This document shows, in pieces, positions 19,548 to 29,234 of a DNA stretch of 64,000 nucleotides. The stretch's first letter is position 1. Each line of letters starts with the position of its first letter. The stretch comes from Erwinia_E haradaeae_I (lineage in GTDB: Bacteria > Pseudomonadota > Gammaproteobacteria > Enterobacterales > Enterobacteriaceae): assembly GCF_900698925.1 (NCBI RefSeq), contig NZ_LR217713.1, positions 310,001 to 374,000 on the forward strand, written 5' to 3'. The translations under genes and the position numbers were made by a program. A model generated the notes under the pieces. That model did no database searches and was not told where the DNA came from. It saw nothing but the letters and a program-made list of their open reading frames with translations.

Positions 19548-20294
19548 GTGATGTCGTTTGAAAAACAAGTTCAAAGTCGTGACAATCAGGAGGCTCAGCC
19601 TCGGCATGTAGCGATTATTATGGATGGCAATGGTCGCTGGGCAAAGAATCAAGGTAAGAGGCGTATTTCTGGTCATCAAGCGGGTATAGAATCCGTTCGT
19701 CGAGCTGTAAGTTTTTCTGTAAATCATCATTTGGATGCATTAACATTATATGCTTTTAGCAGAGAAAATTGGAATCGTCCTGAACAAGAGGTGGTGGCTT
19801 TATTAGAACTTTTTATTTTGGTAATAGACAGTGAAATAAAAAGTTTACATAAAAATAATATTCGTTTAAAAATTATTGGTGATATTAGTCGTTTCAGTAG
19901 GCGTTTGCAAGACTCTATCTGCAGAGCTGAAGAAAAAACTAAAAAAAATAAAGGCTTAAGACTTAATATCGCTGCTAATTATGGCGGCCGCTGGGATATT
20001 ATTCATGGAGTCAGAGAAATAGCGTGGCAAGTTAAAGACGGTCTTCTTCAGCCGGAGCAAATTGAAGAAGAAACTTTAGCTGCACATCTCTGTCTGCATA
20101 AAATAGCACCTGTAGATTTAGTCATAAGAACTGGAGGGGAGTATCGGATTAGTAATTTTCTTCTATGGCAGGTTGCTTATGCGGAATTCTGGTTTACAGA
20201 TACTTTATGGCCAGATTTTGATGAATATGTGTTTGAAGGCGCATTAAACGCATTTGCACAACGAGAGCGTCGTTTTGGTGGAACTAGTCTTTAA
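19548..20294 (+). CDS. uppS: UppS (IspU), undecaprenyl diphosphate synthase
   Basis: Cis-prenyltransferase that builds the C55 carrier for peptidoglycan and O-antigen synthesis. The 248 aa compare with 253 in E. coli. The catalytic Asp lies in HVAIIMDGNGRWAK, followed by YAFSRENWNRP, the NIAANYGGRWDI segment and the substrate-binding IRTGGEYRISNF. The start is either GTG 19548 (10 nt after AGGA) or ATG 19551. A 7-bp hairpin (19507-19529) lies between dxr and this gene. The order dxr-uppS-cdsA-rseP is the same as in E. coli. Confidence 0.97.
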   Translation: MMSFEKQVQSRDNQEAQPRHVAIIMDGNGRWAKNQGKRRISGHQAGIESVRRAVSFSVNHHLDALTLYAFSRENWNRPEQEVVALLELFILVIDSEIKSLHKNNIRLKIIGDISRFSRRLQDSICRAEEKTKKNKGLRLNIAANYGGRWDIIHGVREIAWQVKDGLLQPEQIEEETLAAHLCLHKIAPVDLVIRTGGEYRISNFLLWQVAYAEFWFTDTLWPDFDEYVFEGALNAFAQRERRFGGTSL

Positions 20295-20323
20295 TTTTTT
20301 TATATTTTGGGAGACAGGGTTTT

Positions 20324-21184
20324 GTGTTACAGTTGCGCTTAATCACTTCATGTATATTAATTCCTATTGTTATCTCAGGTTTATTTTGGTGCTCACTCTC
20401 ATGGTTTGTTCTTATTATGATGACAGTCAGTATGCTAGCGGCCTGGGAATGGACAGCGTTATCAGGATTAGTCTCTTGTAAAAAGAGATTAGGTATGACG
20501 ATTTTGTTTGGTGTTATTATATTAATATATACACTATCTGAGGTATATAAATTGACATGGATGTTACATGGGTTCAATTGTATTAATGTTCTTAAGATCT
20601 CGTTGTGTTGGTGGATTATAGCTATTTGTTTAGTATTATTCTATCCTATTTCATCTGGATTTTGGCGCACTTCATGTTCATTACGTTTAATTTTTGGTTT
20701 ACTAACTCTTCTTCCTTTTTTTTGCAGTATACTTGTTTTGAGGCAATATAATTATTTATTGGATCGTCATTCTGGTTCTTGGTTAATTCTTTATTTAATG
20801 TGTCTTATTTGGGGAATGGATTCTGGTGCTTATTTATGTGGTAAAAGATTTGGAAAAAATAAATTATCACCACGAGTTTCAGAAGGTAAAACATGGGAAG
20901 GTTTCTTGGGCGGTTTACTGACCTCAGGTTTTATTTTTTATTTTTTGTGTTTATTTGAGCCATTGAAAATTTCGTTTACGTCTCTTTTTGTTTGCTCTCT
21001 ATCATCTGTTTTAATATCGGTTGTTGGTGATTTAACAGAAAGCATGTTTAAACGTGAAGCTGGAATCAAAGATAGTAGTAATCTAATTCCGGGACACGGT
21101 GGTGTTCTTGATCGTATTGATAGTTTAACAGCTGCAGCTCCAGTTTTTGCAAGTTTACAGCTGTTATTGGCAGGAGTATTCTAA
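20324..21184 (+). CDS. cdsA: CdsA, phosphatidate cytidylyltransferase
   Basis: Integral membrane enzyme making CDP-diacylglycerol, the precursor of all phospholipids. The 286 aa equal the E. coli length. Several hydrophobic helices run through the protein. The C-terminal signature is clear: WGMDSGAYLCGKRFGKNKL, SEGKTWEGFLGG and the family motif SxLxxRxxxxKD-like stretch SMFKREAGIKDSSNLIPGHG. The start is GTG, with GGGAGA about 10 nt upstream; it begins 29 nt after uppS. rseP follows after only 6 nt, implying co-transcription. Confidence 0.96.
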   Translation: MLQLRLITSCILIPIVISGLFWCSLSWFVLIMMTVSMLAAWEWTALSGLVSCKKRLGMTILFGVIILIYTLSEVYKLTWMLHGFNCINVLKISLCWWIIAICLVLFYPISSGFWRTSCSLRLIFGLLTLLPFFCSILVLRQYNYLLDRHSGSWLILYLMCLIWGMDSGAYLCGKRFGKNKLSPRVSEGKTWEGFLGGLLTSGFIFYFLCLFEPLKISFTSLFVCSLSSVLISVVGDLTESMFKREAGIKDSSNLIPGHGGVLDRIDSLTAAAPVFASLQLLLAGVF

Positions 21185-21190
21185 GAATAT

Positions 21191-22543
21191 ATGATACTGA
21201 GTGCGTTCTTGAATTTCATCGTTTTTATTTTTTCAGTAGGACTTTTAATTGCTGCGCATGAATTTGGGCATTTTTTAACGGCGTGTTTATGTGGAGTTAA
21301 GGTAGAGCGTTTTTCCATTGGTTTTGGTAAAACGTTATTACGTTATGTAGATAAACGGGGCACCGAATATATACTTGCACTAATTCCTCTAGGTGGCTAT
21401 GTTAAAATGTTGAACGTATGTTCAATGGGTAGTACTTCTTCATTTTCCTCTCGGGCTTTTAATAAAAAACATATATTACAACGGGTGGCTATTGTTATAG
21501 CAGGTCCTCTTGCTAATTTTATTTTTTCTGCTTTTCTTTATTGGATAATATTTATTATTGGGATGCCTGGTGTTCGTCCAGTAATTGATAGAATTACAAT
21601 TAGCTCGCCTGCAGAAGACGCTAATCTTACTAAAGGAATGGAAATAAAGTCTGTAGATGGCATAACTACACCTGATTGGGATGCTGTGCGTATGGCTTTT
21701 CTAAAAAAGATTGGTAATGATACAGTTCGTGTTACTGTTATGTCTTTGGGAGACAAGAATGATAGTGAAAAAACTATTAACTTGCGTTCTTGGAAAGGCA
21801 ATATAGATAAGACGGATTTTATGCACTTGTTAGGTATCGAAGGGCCCGGCCCCTATATTGATTTAGTATTGGATCAGGTAAAGAAGAATTCTGCGGCCAG
21901 TCGTGCAGGCTTGCGACCCGGTGATACAATTGTTAAAGTTTCTGGTAAACTTGAGACTACATGGAATCATTTTGCTGAGATAGTTCGAGCGAATCCAAAT
22001 AAAGCGTTAAATATTGAGGTAGAAAGGGCGGGTAGTAATGTGCGGTTAGTTTTAACACCAGATATTAATTTTAATAAGAAGAATCAAGGATTTGCTGGAC
22101 TAGTTCCTCACGTGAGACCTTTAGCTGAAGAGTATAGAATAACGTACCAGTACGGACCATTGGTAGCTTTGGGTAAAGCGGTATCGCAAACCTGGCAGTT
22201 TATTCAGTTGATAGTCCATATGTTAAGTAAACTAGTTAGTGGTGAGATAGGTCTCAGTAATCTCAGCGGTCCTATTTCGATTGCGCAGAGCGCAGGGCAG
22301 TCAGTAGAGTATGGTTTTAAATATTATCTCATGTTTCTTGCTCGGATTAGCGTTAACCTTGGGGTGATTAATTTATTGCCATTGTTGGGTTTAGATGGCG
22401 GACATCTTTTGTGTTTATTAATTGAAAAAATAAAAGGTCAACCGTTGTCTCAACGTGTTCAGGCGTTTAGTTATCGTATTAGTTTTATTATACTGATCAT
22501 GTTAATGGGACTGGCGATTTTCAATGATTTTTCATATTTCTGA
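21191..22543 (+). CDS. rseP: RseP, inner-membrane site-2 zinc protease
   Basis: Intramembrane metalloprotease (450 aa, as in E. coli) that cleaves RseA to release sigma-E and removes remnant signal peptides. TM1 carries the zinc motif HEFGH; the C-terminal NLLPLLGLDGGH supplies the third ligand. Two PDZ-type domains lie between (about residues 120-310), with a GxxG-like loop and SRAGLRPGDTIVKV. The gene has 4 membrane segments by eye. It sits 6 nt after cdsA with GGAG inside the cdsA end. Whether rpoE and rseA survive is not visible here; signal-peptide clearance would justify retention on its own. Confidence 0.96.
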   Translation: MILSAFLNFIVFIFSVGLLIAAHEFGHFLTACLCGVKVERFSIGFGKTLLRYVDKRGTEYILALIPLGGYVKMLNVCSMGSTSSFSSRAFNKKHILQRVAIVIAGPLANFIFSAFLYWIIFIIGMPGVRPVIDRITISSPAEDANLTKGMEIKSVDGITTPDWDAVRMAFLKKIGNDTVRVTVMSLGDKNDSEKTINLRSWKGNIDKTDFMHLLGIEGPGPYIDLVLDQVKKNSAASRAGLRPGDTIVKVSGKLETTWNHFAEIVRANPNKALNIEVERAGSNVRLVLTPDINFNKKNQGFAGLVPHVRPLAEEYRITYQYGPLVALGKAVSQTWQFIQLIVHMLSKLVSGEIGLSNLSGPISIAQSAGQSVEYGFKYYLMFLARISVNLGVINLLPLLGLDGGHLLCLLIEKIKGQPLSQRVQAFSYRISFIILIMLMGLAIFNDFSYF

Positions 22544-22603
22544 TTTATTGACCGGTAAATGAGCAATGAGCATTAAACTGGCGGTATTTATTAAAGGATG
22601 GAG

Positions 22604-25009
22604 ATGAAACATTTTCTTATAGCTTCGCTGCTTTTAAGCAGCGCTACTGTATATGGTGCAGATGGATTTGTAGTTAAGAATATTTCCTTTGATGGTCTAC
22701 AGCGAGTCTCATCTGAGACAGTATTACATAATATGACTGTCCATGTTGGTGATACTGTGTCTAATGCAGATTTGGGAAATACTATTCATGCACTTTTTTC
22801 GACTGGTTACTTTGACGATGTTCACATTTTACGTGATGGTTATACACTTATCGTCCGTTTAAAAGAGCGTCCTACAATTTCTAGTATTACTTTTTATGGA
22901 AATAAAGTGGTGCAGGATGTAATTTTAAGGCAGAGCCTTAATTCTTCTGGTTTGCGCGTAGGTGAGATTTTTGATCGTTCTTCTGTCACTGCGATTCAAA
23001 AAGGATTAGAAAATTTTTATTATAGTATTGGTCGATATAATGCAACAGTTAGAGTAGAAGCCATTCCTTTATCATTCAACCGTGTTGATTTAAGGTTAGT
23101 TTTCTCTGAAGGTATTGCAGCAAAAATTAAACAGATAAATATCGTTGGAAATAAAGAATTTAGTTTTAATCAGTTAATTTCAAATTTTAAATTGCATGAG
23201 AAAGGAGCTTGGTGGAACATTATTTCTGACGGTAAATACCAGACTCAGCAATTATCTAGAGATTTGGATAATTTGCGAAACTTTTATTTGAGCCGGGGGT
23301 ATACTAGGTTTAATATTGATTCGTCTCAGATTAGTTTAACACCAGATAAAAAAAATATTTATATTACTATATATATTACTGAAGGTCAAAAATACAAAGT
23401 ATCTAACATCACAATCAGTAATCATCTAGAAGTGAATTCTCCAGATCTAAAAGCTCTAACGATAGTAAAAACTAATGAGTTTTATAATGGGGAAAAAGTT
23501 TCCTACATAAAAGACAAAATAAAGCAAATATTGGGTAAAAATGGCTACGCTTATCCATTTGTTGAAACTAAATTAGATATTGATGATATCAAGCATACTG
23601 TTAATGTATATTTTCATGTAGATAGGGGGCGTCGTTACTATGTAAATCAAGTTCGTTTTAAGGGGAATTACAATTCTAAAGACGCAGTATTAAGACGAGA
23701 AATGCGACAGATGGAGGGGACTTGGTTTGGTAGAGATCTTGTTGATCAAGGAAGAGAGCATTTATCTCGTCTTGGTTATTTTACAACAGTCACTGTTCAT
23801 ATTTCTCCAGTTCCTGGATCGTTAGATCAGGTTGATGTTGTTTATGAGGTTAAAGAGCAGAATACTGGCACTATTAATTTAGGCCTTGGTTATGGCACAG
23901 AAAGCGGAGTTAGCTTTCAAGCTGGTGTAACTCAGGATAACTGGTTAGGTACTGGAAATACAATTTCCCTTAACAGTACTAAAAATGATTACTTGACTTA
24001 TGCCTCATTTGCTTTGACTGATCCTTATTTCACAGTTTCTGGTATAAGTCTTCGTGGTCGTATATTTTATAATGATTTTAAAGCGAATGATGCTGATTTA
24101 TCAGATTATACAAATAAGAACTATGGGTTAGATACTACATTGGGTTTACCGATAAATGAAGCTAATACACTTCGTATTGGAATGGGATATCAACATCACG
24201 CTCTTTCGCATATGAAACCACAGGTGTCTATGTGGCGTTACCTTGGTTCTATTGGTCCATACCCTTCTCTTTCTTCTAATGCATCTTTTTCTGTAGATGA
24301 CATAGAATTTGATTATGGATGGACTTATCAAACTATTGATCATGGGTTTTTTCCTACAACTGGTCACAGCCTGAGTCTTAATGGGAAAATTACAATACCA
24401 GGTTCAGATAACTCTTTTTATAAATTAACGCTTGATGCACAAAAATATATTCCGATTAATCAATCTAGAAGCTGGATTTTTTTAGGTCGCAGTCGTCTAG
24501 GCTATGGAGATGGAATTGGTAATAAAGAATTGCCTTTTTATGAGAATTTTTATGCTGGTGGTTTAAGTACGGTACGCGGTTTTCGTTCTAATACAATTGG
24601 ACCTAAAGCTGTCTACTATAACACTAGCACTTCTAAATGCTCTATTATTCATCCTAATGGAATCTGTCATTCTGATGACGCAGTCGGTGGAAATGCCATG
24701 GCTATTGTTAGTCTTGAGTTAATTACACCGACTCCACTGATTGATGTAAAATACTATAATTCTATTCGGACCTCTCTATTTATAGATGCCGGAACTCTCT
24801 GGGATACTCACTGGGTAAATATTGCGGATACAGATCTAGTTCACATTCCTGATTATAGCCAACCTGGTAGGTTTCGTATCGCAACTGGTCTTTCGGTGCA
24901 ATGGATGTCACCTATTGGTCCGCTAGTATTTTCTTATTCTCATCCTTTCAAAAAACGCTCTGGTGATCAGATTGAACCATTTCAGTTCCATTTTGGGAAA
25001 ATATGGTAA
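22604..25009 (+). CDS. bamA: BamA, outer-membrane protein assembly factor
   Basis: Omp85 protein that folds beta-barrel proteins into the outer membrane. A signal peptide (LLLSSATVYGA) is followed by five POTRA domains (about residues 20-420) and a 16-strand barrel with the VRGF motif (TVRGFRSNTIGP, the lid-lock loop 6) and a C-terminal beta-signal ending in FHFGKIW. Length is 801 aa from ATG 22604 (E. coli 810). I chose 22604 because AAGGA (22594-22598) then has normal spacing; ATG 22598 overlaps it. It is followed by skp, its periplasmic chaperone partner. Presence implies a working outer membrane. Confidence 0.97.
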   Translation: MKHFLIASLLLSSATVYGADGFVVKNISFDGLQRVSSETVLHNMTVHVGDTVSNADLGNTIHALFSTGYFDDVHILRDGYTLIVRLKERPTISSITFYGNKVVQDVILRQSLNSSGLRVGEIFDRSSVTAIQKGLENFYYSIGRYNATVRVEAIPLSFNRVDLRLVFSEGIAAKIKQINIVGNKEFSFNQLISNFKLHEKGAWWNIISDGKYQTQQLSRDLDNLRNFYLSRGYTRFNIDSSQISLTPDKKNIYITIYITEGQKYKVSNITISNHLEVNSPDLKALTIVKTNEFYNGEKVSYIKDKIKQILGKNGYAYPFVETKLDIDDIKHTVNVYFHVDRGRRYYVNQVRFKGNYNSKDAVLRREMRQMEGTWFGRDLVDQGREHLSRLGYFTTVTVHISPVPGSLDQVDVVYEVKEQNTGTINLGLGYGTESGVSFQAGVTQDNWLGTGNTISLNSTKNDYLTYASFALTDPYFTVSGISLRGRIFYNDFKANDADLSDYTNKNYGLDTTLGLPINEANTLRIGMGYQHHALSHMKPQVSMWRYLGSIGPYPSLSSNASFSVDDIEFDYGWTYQTIDHGFFPTTGHSLSLNGKITIPGSDNSFYKLTLDAQKYIPINQSRSWIFLGRSRLGYGDGIGNKELPFYENFYAGGLSTVRGFRSNTIGPKAVYYNTSTSKCSIIHPNGICHSDDAVGGNAMAIVSLELITPTPLIDVKYYNSIRTSLFIDAGTLWDTHWVNIADTDLVHIPDYSQPGRFRIATGLSVQWMSPIGPLVFSYSHPFKKRSGDQIEPFQFHFGKIW

Positions 25010-25148
25010 GTACGTATTAGTCCTGAATCCAGGCTAGATATTTGATTTCTCAGTTAATACGATAGTTCATACATACTTGATTGTAAATCATAATGAAATT
25101 AGTATTTGTTTTTAATTCAACAACAGTAAAAGCGGAAGGAGTGTAAAA

Positions 25149-25646
25149 GTGAAACAGTTTTTTTATATTGCAGGTTTGAGTTTATCTTTAGTTATGTCTG
25201 CAATGGCTGAGGCTTCTGATAAAATTGGTGTGGTGAATATGTCTAGTATCTTTCAACAGTTGCCGGAGCGTGCTGCTGCCGCACAGAAATTGGAAAATGA
25301 GTTTAAAGAACGTACTGCAGAATTGCAGAGCATGGAGCATGATCTACAAACTAAAATACGCCATCTTCAGCGTGATGGACTTACAATGAAGCCAAGCGAG
25401 AGAATTAGTATGGAACAAGAGGTAATACAAAAAAGAGAAGCTTTTTCAAATAAAGTTCAGATATTTGATCAGGATAATCGTCGTCGCCAAATTGAAGAGC
25501 GCAATAAAATATTAGACAGGATTCAAAATGCTGTGAAGAAAATTGCTCGCATTAAAGGGTATGATATTGTATTTGATCAAAATACTGTAGCTTATGCTGT
25601 TCAATCTAAAGACATCACTGATGATGTTTTAAAACAGGTTCAATAA
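25149..25646 (+). CDS. skp: Skp (OmpH), periplasmic chaperone
   Basis: Trimeric jellyfish-like chaperone that carries unfolded outer-membrane proteins to BamA. The 165 aa compare with 161 in E. coli. A signal peptide ending near AMAEA is followed by KIGVVNMSSIFQQ, a long charged coiled-coil region (about residues 45-115) that forms the tentacles, and the C-terminal VAYAVQSKDITDDVLKQV. The start is GTG, with AAGGAG 7 nt upstream. lpxD begins 3 nt after its stop, so the two share a transcript, as in E. coli. Confidence 0.96.
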   Translation: MKQFFYIAGLSLSLVMSAMAEASDKIGVVNMSSIFQQLPERAAAAQKLENEFKERTAELQSMEHDLQTKIRHLQRDGLTMKPSERISMEQEVIQKREAFSNKVQIFDQDNRRRQIEERNKILDRIQNAVKKIARIKGYDIVFDQNTVAYAVQSKDITDDVLKQVQ

Positions 25647-25649
25647 TTT

Positions 25650-26672
25650 ATGTTTTCAATTCGACTAGCTGAATTAGCCCAGCAGTTGGATGCAGAATTG
25701 CATGGTGATGGTGATATTGCGATTTCTGGGATTGCTTCTATAGAATCTGCTAAAACCAGTCAAATTACTTTCCTTTCAAGTAGGCGCTATCGTAAGAAAC
25801 TTGTAGAATGCCAGGCTTCAGCGGTAGTTTTAACTCCAGCAGATCTAAGATTTTTTAATGGATCCTCGCTGGTAGTTAAAAATCCCTACTTAACATATGC
25901 GCGTATAGCGCAATTTTTTGATAGCACGCCAAAATCAGATGTAGGAATTTCGCCCAGTGCGGTAATTCATAATACAGTTCAATTTGGTAAAAATATTTCA
26001 ATTGGTGCTAATGTAGTAATTGAGTCTGATGTAGTGTTAGGAGATCATGTTGTGATTGGTGCCGGCTGTTTTATAGGGAAAAGGACTCATATTAGTTCGG
26101 GAAGTCGCTTATTGGCAAATGTTTCAATTTATCATGCAGTTAAGATTGGTTGTGATTGTCTGATTCAGTCAGGTGCTGTAATAGGTTCTGATGGTTTTGG
26201 ATATGCAAAGGATGGTGAGGCCTGGGTTAAGATTCCACAACTAGGTACCGTTATTATTGGAAATCGAGTGGAGATAGGTGCGTGCACAACCATTGATCGT
26301 GGTTCTCTGGATAATACTTATATTGGTAATGATGTTGTCATAGATAATCACTGTCAGATCGCACATAATGTAATTATTGGAAATAATACTGCTATAGCTG
26401 GCGGTGTGGTTATGGCTGGTAGTCTTAAAATTGGTCGCTATTGTATGATTGGTGGTGCCAGCGTTATTAATGGTCATATAGAGATTTGCGACAAAGTCAC
26501 AGTGACAGGCATGGGCATGGTCATGAGATCTATTACTGAGCCTGGGGTATATTCTTCTGGTATTCCTGTTCAGTCCAATAAGCTCTGGCGTAAAACTACA
26601 GTATTAGTAATGAATATCGAGGACATAAGACAACGTTTAAAAATTATCGAAAATAAAATTGATAAAAAGTAA
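25650..26672 (+). CDS. lpxD: LpxD, UDP-3-O-(3-hydroxymyristoyl)glucosamine N-acyltransferase
   Basis: Third step of lipid A synthesis: adds the N-linked hydroxyacyl chain to UDP-3-O-acyl-glucosamine. The 340 aa compare with 341 in E. coli. The N-terminal uridine-binding domain (IRLAELAQQLDAELHGDGD; TFLSS) is followed by a left-handed beta-helix of hexapeptide repeats (about residues 100-310), with the catalytic histidine in CQIAHNVIIG and a C-terminal helical tail. It lies directly after skp; fabZ follows after 152 nt. Confidence 0.97.
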   Translation: MFSIRLAELAQQLDAELHGDGDIAISGIASIESAKTSQITFLSSRRYRKKLVECQASAVVLTPADLRFFNGSSLVVKNPYLTYARIAQFFDSTPKSDVGISPSAVIHNTVQFGKNISIGANVVIESDVVLGDHVVIGAGCFIGKRTHISSGSRLLANVSIYHAVKIGCDCLIQSGAVIGSDGFGYAKDGEAWVKIPQLGTVIIGNRVEIGACTTIDRGSLDNTYIGNDVVIDNHCQIAHNVIIGNNTAIAGGVVMAGSLKIGRYCMIGGASVINGHIEICDKVTVTGMGMVMRSITEPGVYSSGIPVQSNKLWRKTTVLVMNIEDIRQRLKIIENKIDKK

Positions 26673-26824
26673 AAACATCATAATCAACATGATCAATTTT
26701 TAATAAAACACATGTAAAGAGATAAAAGTATGAGGTCTAGACATGATTTTCGGCCTAAAGAAAAATAAATTATTACAGGTCGTCTTATTCCAGCCATAAG
26801 ATTTTTCAGGACAGGAAGAGTATT

Positions 26825-27280
26825 TTGAATACTAAAACTCATACTCTAAAAATTGAAGAGATTATTGAACTATTACCACATCGTTATCCATTTTTACTAG
26901 TTGACCGAGTCATTGACTTTGAAAAAAACAAGTATCTCCGAGCAGTTAAGAATGTATCAGTTAATGAACCGTTTTTTCAGGGACATTTTCCTGGTAAACC
27001 TATTTTCCCAGGTGTCTTAATTCTTGAGGCTATGGCTCAAGCCACTGGTATTCTTGCATTTAAAAGTGTTGGTCAATTAAAGCCAGGGGAGCTTTATTAT
27101 TTTGCTGGTATTAATGAAGCACGATTTAAACGACCTGTTGTGCCAGGTGATCAGATGATTATGGAGGTGACTTTTGAAAAAACCCGTCGTGGATTAACGC
27201 GTTTTAAAGGGTGGGCTGCTGTGGATGGTAAAATTGTCTGCGAAGCAACCATGATGTGTGCCCGAAGCCGGGAGGTTTAG
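26825..27280 (+). CDS. fabZ: FabZ, 3-hydroxyacyl-ACP dehydratase
   Basis: Hot-dog-fold dehydratase of fatty-acid elongation, competing with LpxA for 3-hydroxymyristoyl-ACP. The 151 aa equal E. coli FabZ, with nearly identical sequence. The catalytic His lies in FQGHFPGKPIFPGV and the Glu in LILEAMAQATG. The start is TTG, with AGGAAGAG about 6 nt upstream, the same unusual codon as I recall for E. coli. lpxA starts 3 nt after the stop. High conservation indicates strong selection. Confidence 0.97.
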   Translation: MNTKTHTLKIEEIIELLPHRYPFLLVDRVIDFEKNKYLRAVKNVSVNEPFFQGHFPGKPIFPGVLILEAMAQATGILAFKSVGQLKPGELYYFAGINEARFKRPVVPGDQMIMEVTFEKTRRGLTRFKGWAAVDGKIVCEATMMCARSREV

Positions 27281-27283
27281 CTG

Positions 27284-28072
27284 GTGATTGATGCTACGGC
27301 CGTTATTCATCCCAGTGCAATTATTGAGGCAGGTGCTGTGATTGGTGCAGGTGTTCAGATTCATCCTTTTTGTATTATTGGTTCTCACGTTAGTATTGGG
27401 GAAGGTACGGTGCTAAAATCCCATGTTGTAGTCAATGGTCATACCTGTATTGGAAAAAATAATACTTTATGGTCATTCACTTCAGTAGGTGAAGTCAATC
27501 AGGATCGAAAATATACTGGTGAACCAACAAGAGTGGAAATTGGCGATCGTAATCATATTCGTGAAAGTGTTACAATTCATCGCGGAACTACACAATCAAA
27601 TGGGATAACGCGTATTGGTAATGATAATCTGTTGATGGTAAATGCGCATATTGCTCATGATTGCGTCATTGGTAATCATTGTATTTTAGCTAATAATGCG
27701 ACACTAGCTGGGCATGTGAGCGTCGATGATTTTGCAATCATTGGAGGTATGACAGCGGTGCATCAATTTTGTATTATTGGATCTTATGTTATGGTCGGTG
27801 GATGTTCTGGTGTAACCCAGGATGTGCCTCCTTATGTTATTGCACAAGGTAATCATGCTAGGCCTTTCGGGATCAATATTGTTGGATTAAAACGCCATGG
27901 ATTCAGTACAGATGCGTTACAGGCGATTCGTTCTGCATATAAGATACTGTATCGAAGTGGTAAGACATTAGATACAGTCAAGCCAGAGATTGCTCGTATT
28001 GCAGATTTACATCCGGAGGTTAAGCCATTCTACGATTTTTTTGCTCGATCTACTAGAGGTTTGATTCGTTAA
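27284..28072 (+). CDS. lpxA: LpxA, UDP-GlcNAc O-acyltransferase
   Basis: First step of lipid A synthesis: transfers 3-hydroxymyristate from ACP to UDP-GlcNAc. The 262 aa equal E. coli. A left-handed beta-helix of hexapeptide repeats (residues 1-190) carries the catalytic His in INAHIAHDC-like VNAHIAHDC; the C-terminal helical domain ends in FFARSTRGLIR. The start is GTG 27284, preceded by GGAGG inside the fabZ end. It lies between fabZ and lpxB with 3-nt gaps on both sides, clearly one operon. Confidence 0.97.
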   Translation: MIDATAVIHPSAIIEAGAVIGAGVQIHPFCIIGSHVSIGEGTVLKSHVVVNGHTCIGKNNTLWSFTSVGEVNQDRKYTGEPTRVEIGDRNHIRESVTIHRGTTQSNGITRIGNDNLLMVNAHIAHDCVIGNHCILANNATLAGHVSVDDFAIIGGMTAVHQFCIIGSYVMVGGCSGVTQDVPPYVIAQGNHARPFGINIVGLKRHGFSTDALQAIRSAYKILYRSGKTLDTVKPEIARIADLHPEVKPFYDFFARSTRGLIR

Positions 28073-28075
28073 GTT

Positions 28076-29221
28076 ATGTCGAATAATATCTTAACTATTG
28101 CTCTTGTTGCTGGAGAGATTTCTGGTGATATGCTCGGTGCAGGACTTATGCGGGCGATAAAAGAAAAACATGCTAATGTGCGTTTTATAGGTGTAGCTGG
28201 TCCTCTAATGAAGTCTGAGGGATGTTTGGCATGGTATGACATGGAAGAATTAGAAGTTATGGGAGTTGTGGAAATTGTAGGACGTTTGCGTCGTTTATTA
28301 TACATTCGACGTGATTTGACACGTCGTCTTATTCTTTTGCAACCTGATGTATTTATTGGTATTGATTCACCGGACTTCAATCTCACCTTGGAAGGCCGTC
28401 TTAAAAGGAAGGGGATTCGTACGATTCACTATGTTAGCCCATCGTTATGGGCGTGGAGACAAAAACGTATTGTTACTATTGGTCGTGTAACGGATCTTGT
28501 TTTGGTATTATTACCATTTGAAAAAGCTTTGTATGATCGCTGGAATGTTTCTTGTTGTTTTATTGGTCATCCCATGGCTGATTTGATTCCTATCAAGCCA
28601 GATAAGTTGTCTATACGAGAAGAGCTTGGCATTGATTCAGCTTCTTTATGTCTAGCTTTATTACCAGGTAGTCGTAGTGCTGAGGTTGATATGTTAAGTG
28701 AAGATTTTCTGAAAACAGCAATAATTTTGCAGGAAAAGTATCCAAATCTTCAAGTTATAGCACCGTTAGTTAACACGCAGCGACGTTTGCAATTTAAAAG
28801 AATTAAGGATCGAGTAGCACCTAAATTACAAGTGCATTTTTTAGATGGTAAAGGATCACTGGCTATGCAAGCCAGTGATGTTGCTTTATTAGCTTCTGGA
28901 ACAGCTACGTTAGAATGTATGTTAGCAAAATGTCCGATGGTAGTAAGCTACCGTATGAAACCCTTTACGTTTTGGTTAGCTAAGCGTTTAGTAAAAACTA
29001 GCTACGTCTCACTTCCTAACTTATTATCTAATTCTACTTTGGTCCCAGAGTTATTACAAGAGAAGTGTCAACCACAACACCTTGCAGCTGCTCTGGATCC
29101 TTTTCTTATTAATCCGAAGATATGTCCTTTTTTATTAACTACCTTTACTGAGTTACATCAGACAATTCGACAGAACTCTAATGAAAATGCGGCGAAAGCA
29201 GTGCTAGAGTTGTGTAAATAA
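28076..29221 (+). CDS. lpxB: LpxB, lipid A disaccharide synthase
   Basis: GT19 glycosyltransferase that joins UDP-2,3-diacylglucosamine and lipid X into the lipid A disaccharide at the inner membrane. The 381 aa compare with 382 in E. coli. Seen are the N-terminal VAGEISGDMLGAGL, the FIGIDSPDFNL segment, the substrate-binding SPSLWAWRQKR, LLPGSRSAEV and the C-terminal LLASGTATLECML. The stop codon is inside an 18-nt perfect palindrome (29217-29234). In E. coli rnhB overlaps its 3' end; here there is only non-coding sequence before dnaE. Confidence 0.97.
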   Translation: MSNNILTIALVAGEISGDMLGAGLMRAIKEKHANVRFIGVAGPLMKSEGCLAWYDMEELEVMGVVEIVGRLRRLLYIRRDLTRRLILLQPDVFIGIDSPDFNLTLEGRLKRKGIRTIHYVSPSLWAWRQKRIVTIGRVTDLVLVLLPFEKALYDRWNVSCCFIGHPMADLIPIKPDKLSIREELGIDSASLCLALLPGSRSAEVDMLSEDFLKTAIILQEKYPNLQVIAPLVNTQRRLQFKRIKDRVAPKLQVHFLDGKGSLAMQASDVALLASGTATLECMLAKCPMVVSYRMKPFTFWLAKRLVKTSYVSLPNLLSNSTLVPELLQEKCQPQHLAAALDPFLINPKICPFLLTTFTELHQTIRQNSNENAAKAVLELCK

Positions 29222-29234
29222 AAAATTTTTTATT
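29217..29234 (+). terminator. 18-nt A/T palindrome over the lpxB stop codon
   Basis: Two 9-nt arms of only A and T, with A6 next to T6 at the centre, include the TAA stop (29219-29221). The transcript has a U6 run. It may act as a weak terminator now that rnhB is gone; pure A:U pairing makes this uncertain. Confidence 0.25.

Noticed and set aside
22626..22643. 8-bp hairpin in the bamA signal-peptide codons
   Set aside because: As I recall it, the E. coli bamA sequence has a similar palindrome from the same conserved residues, so it is not new here.
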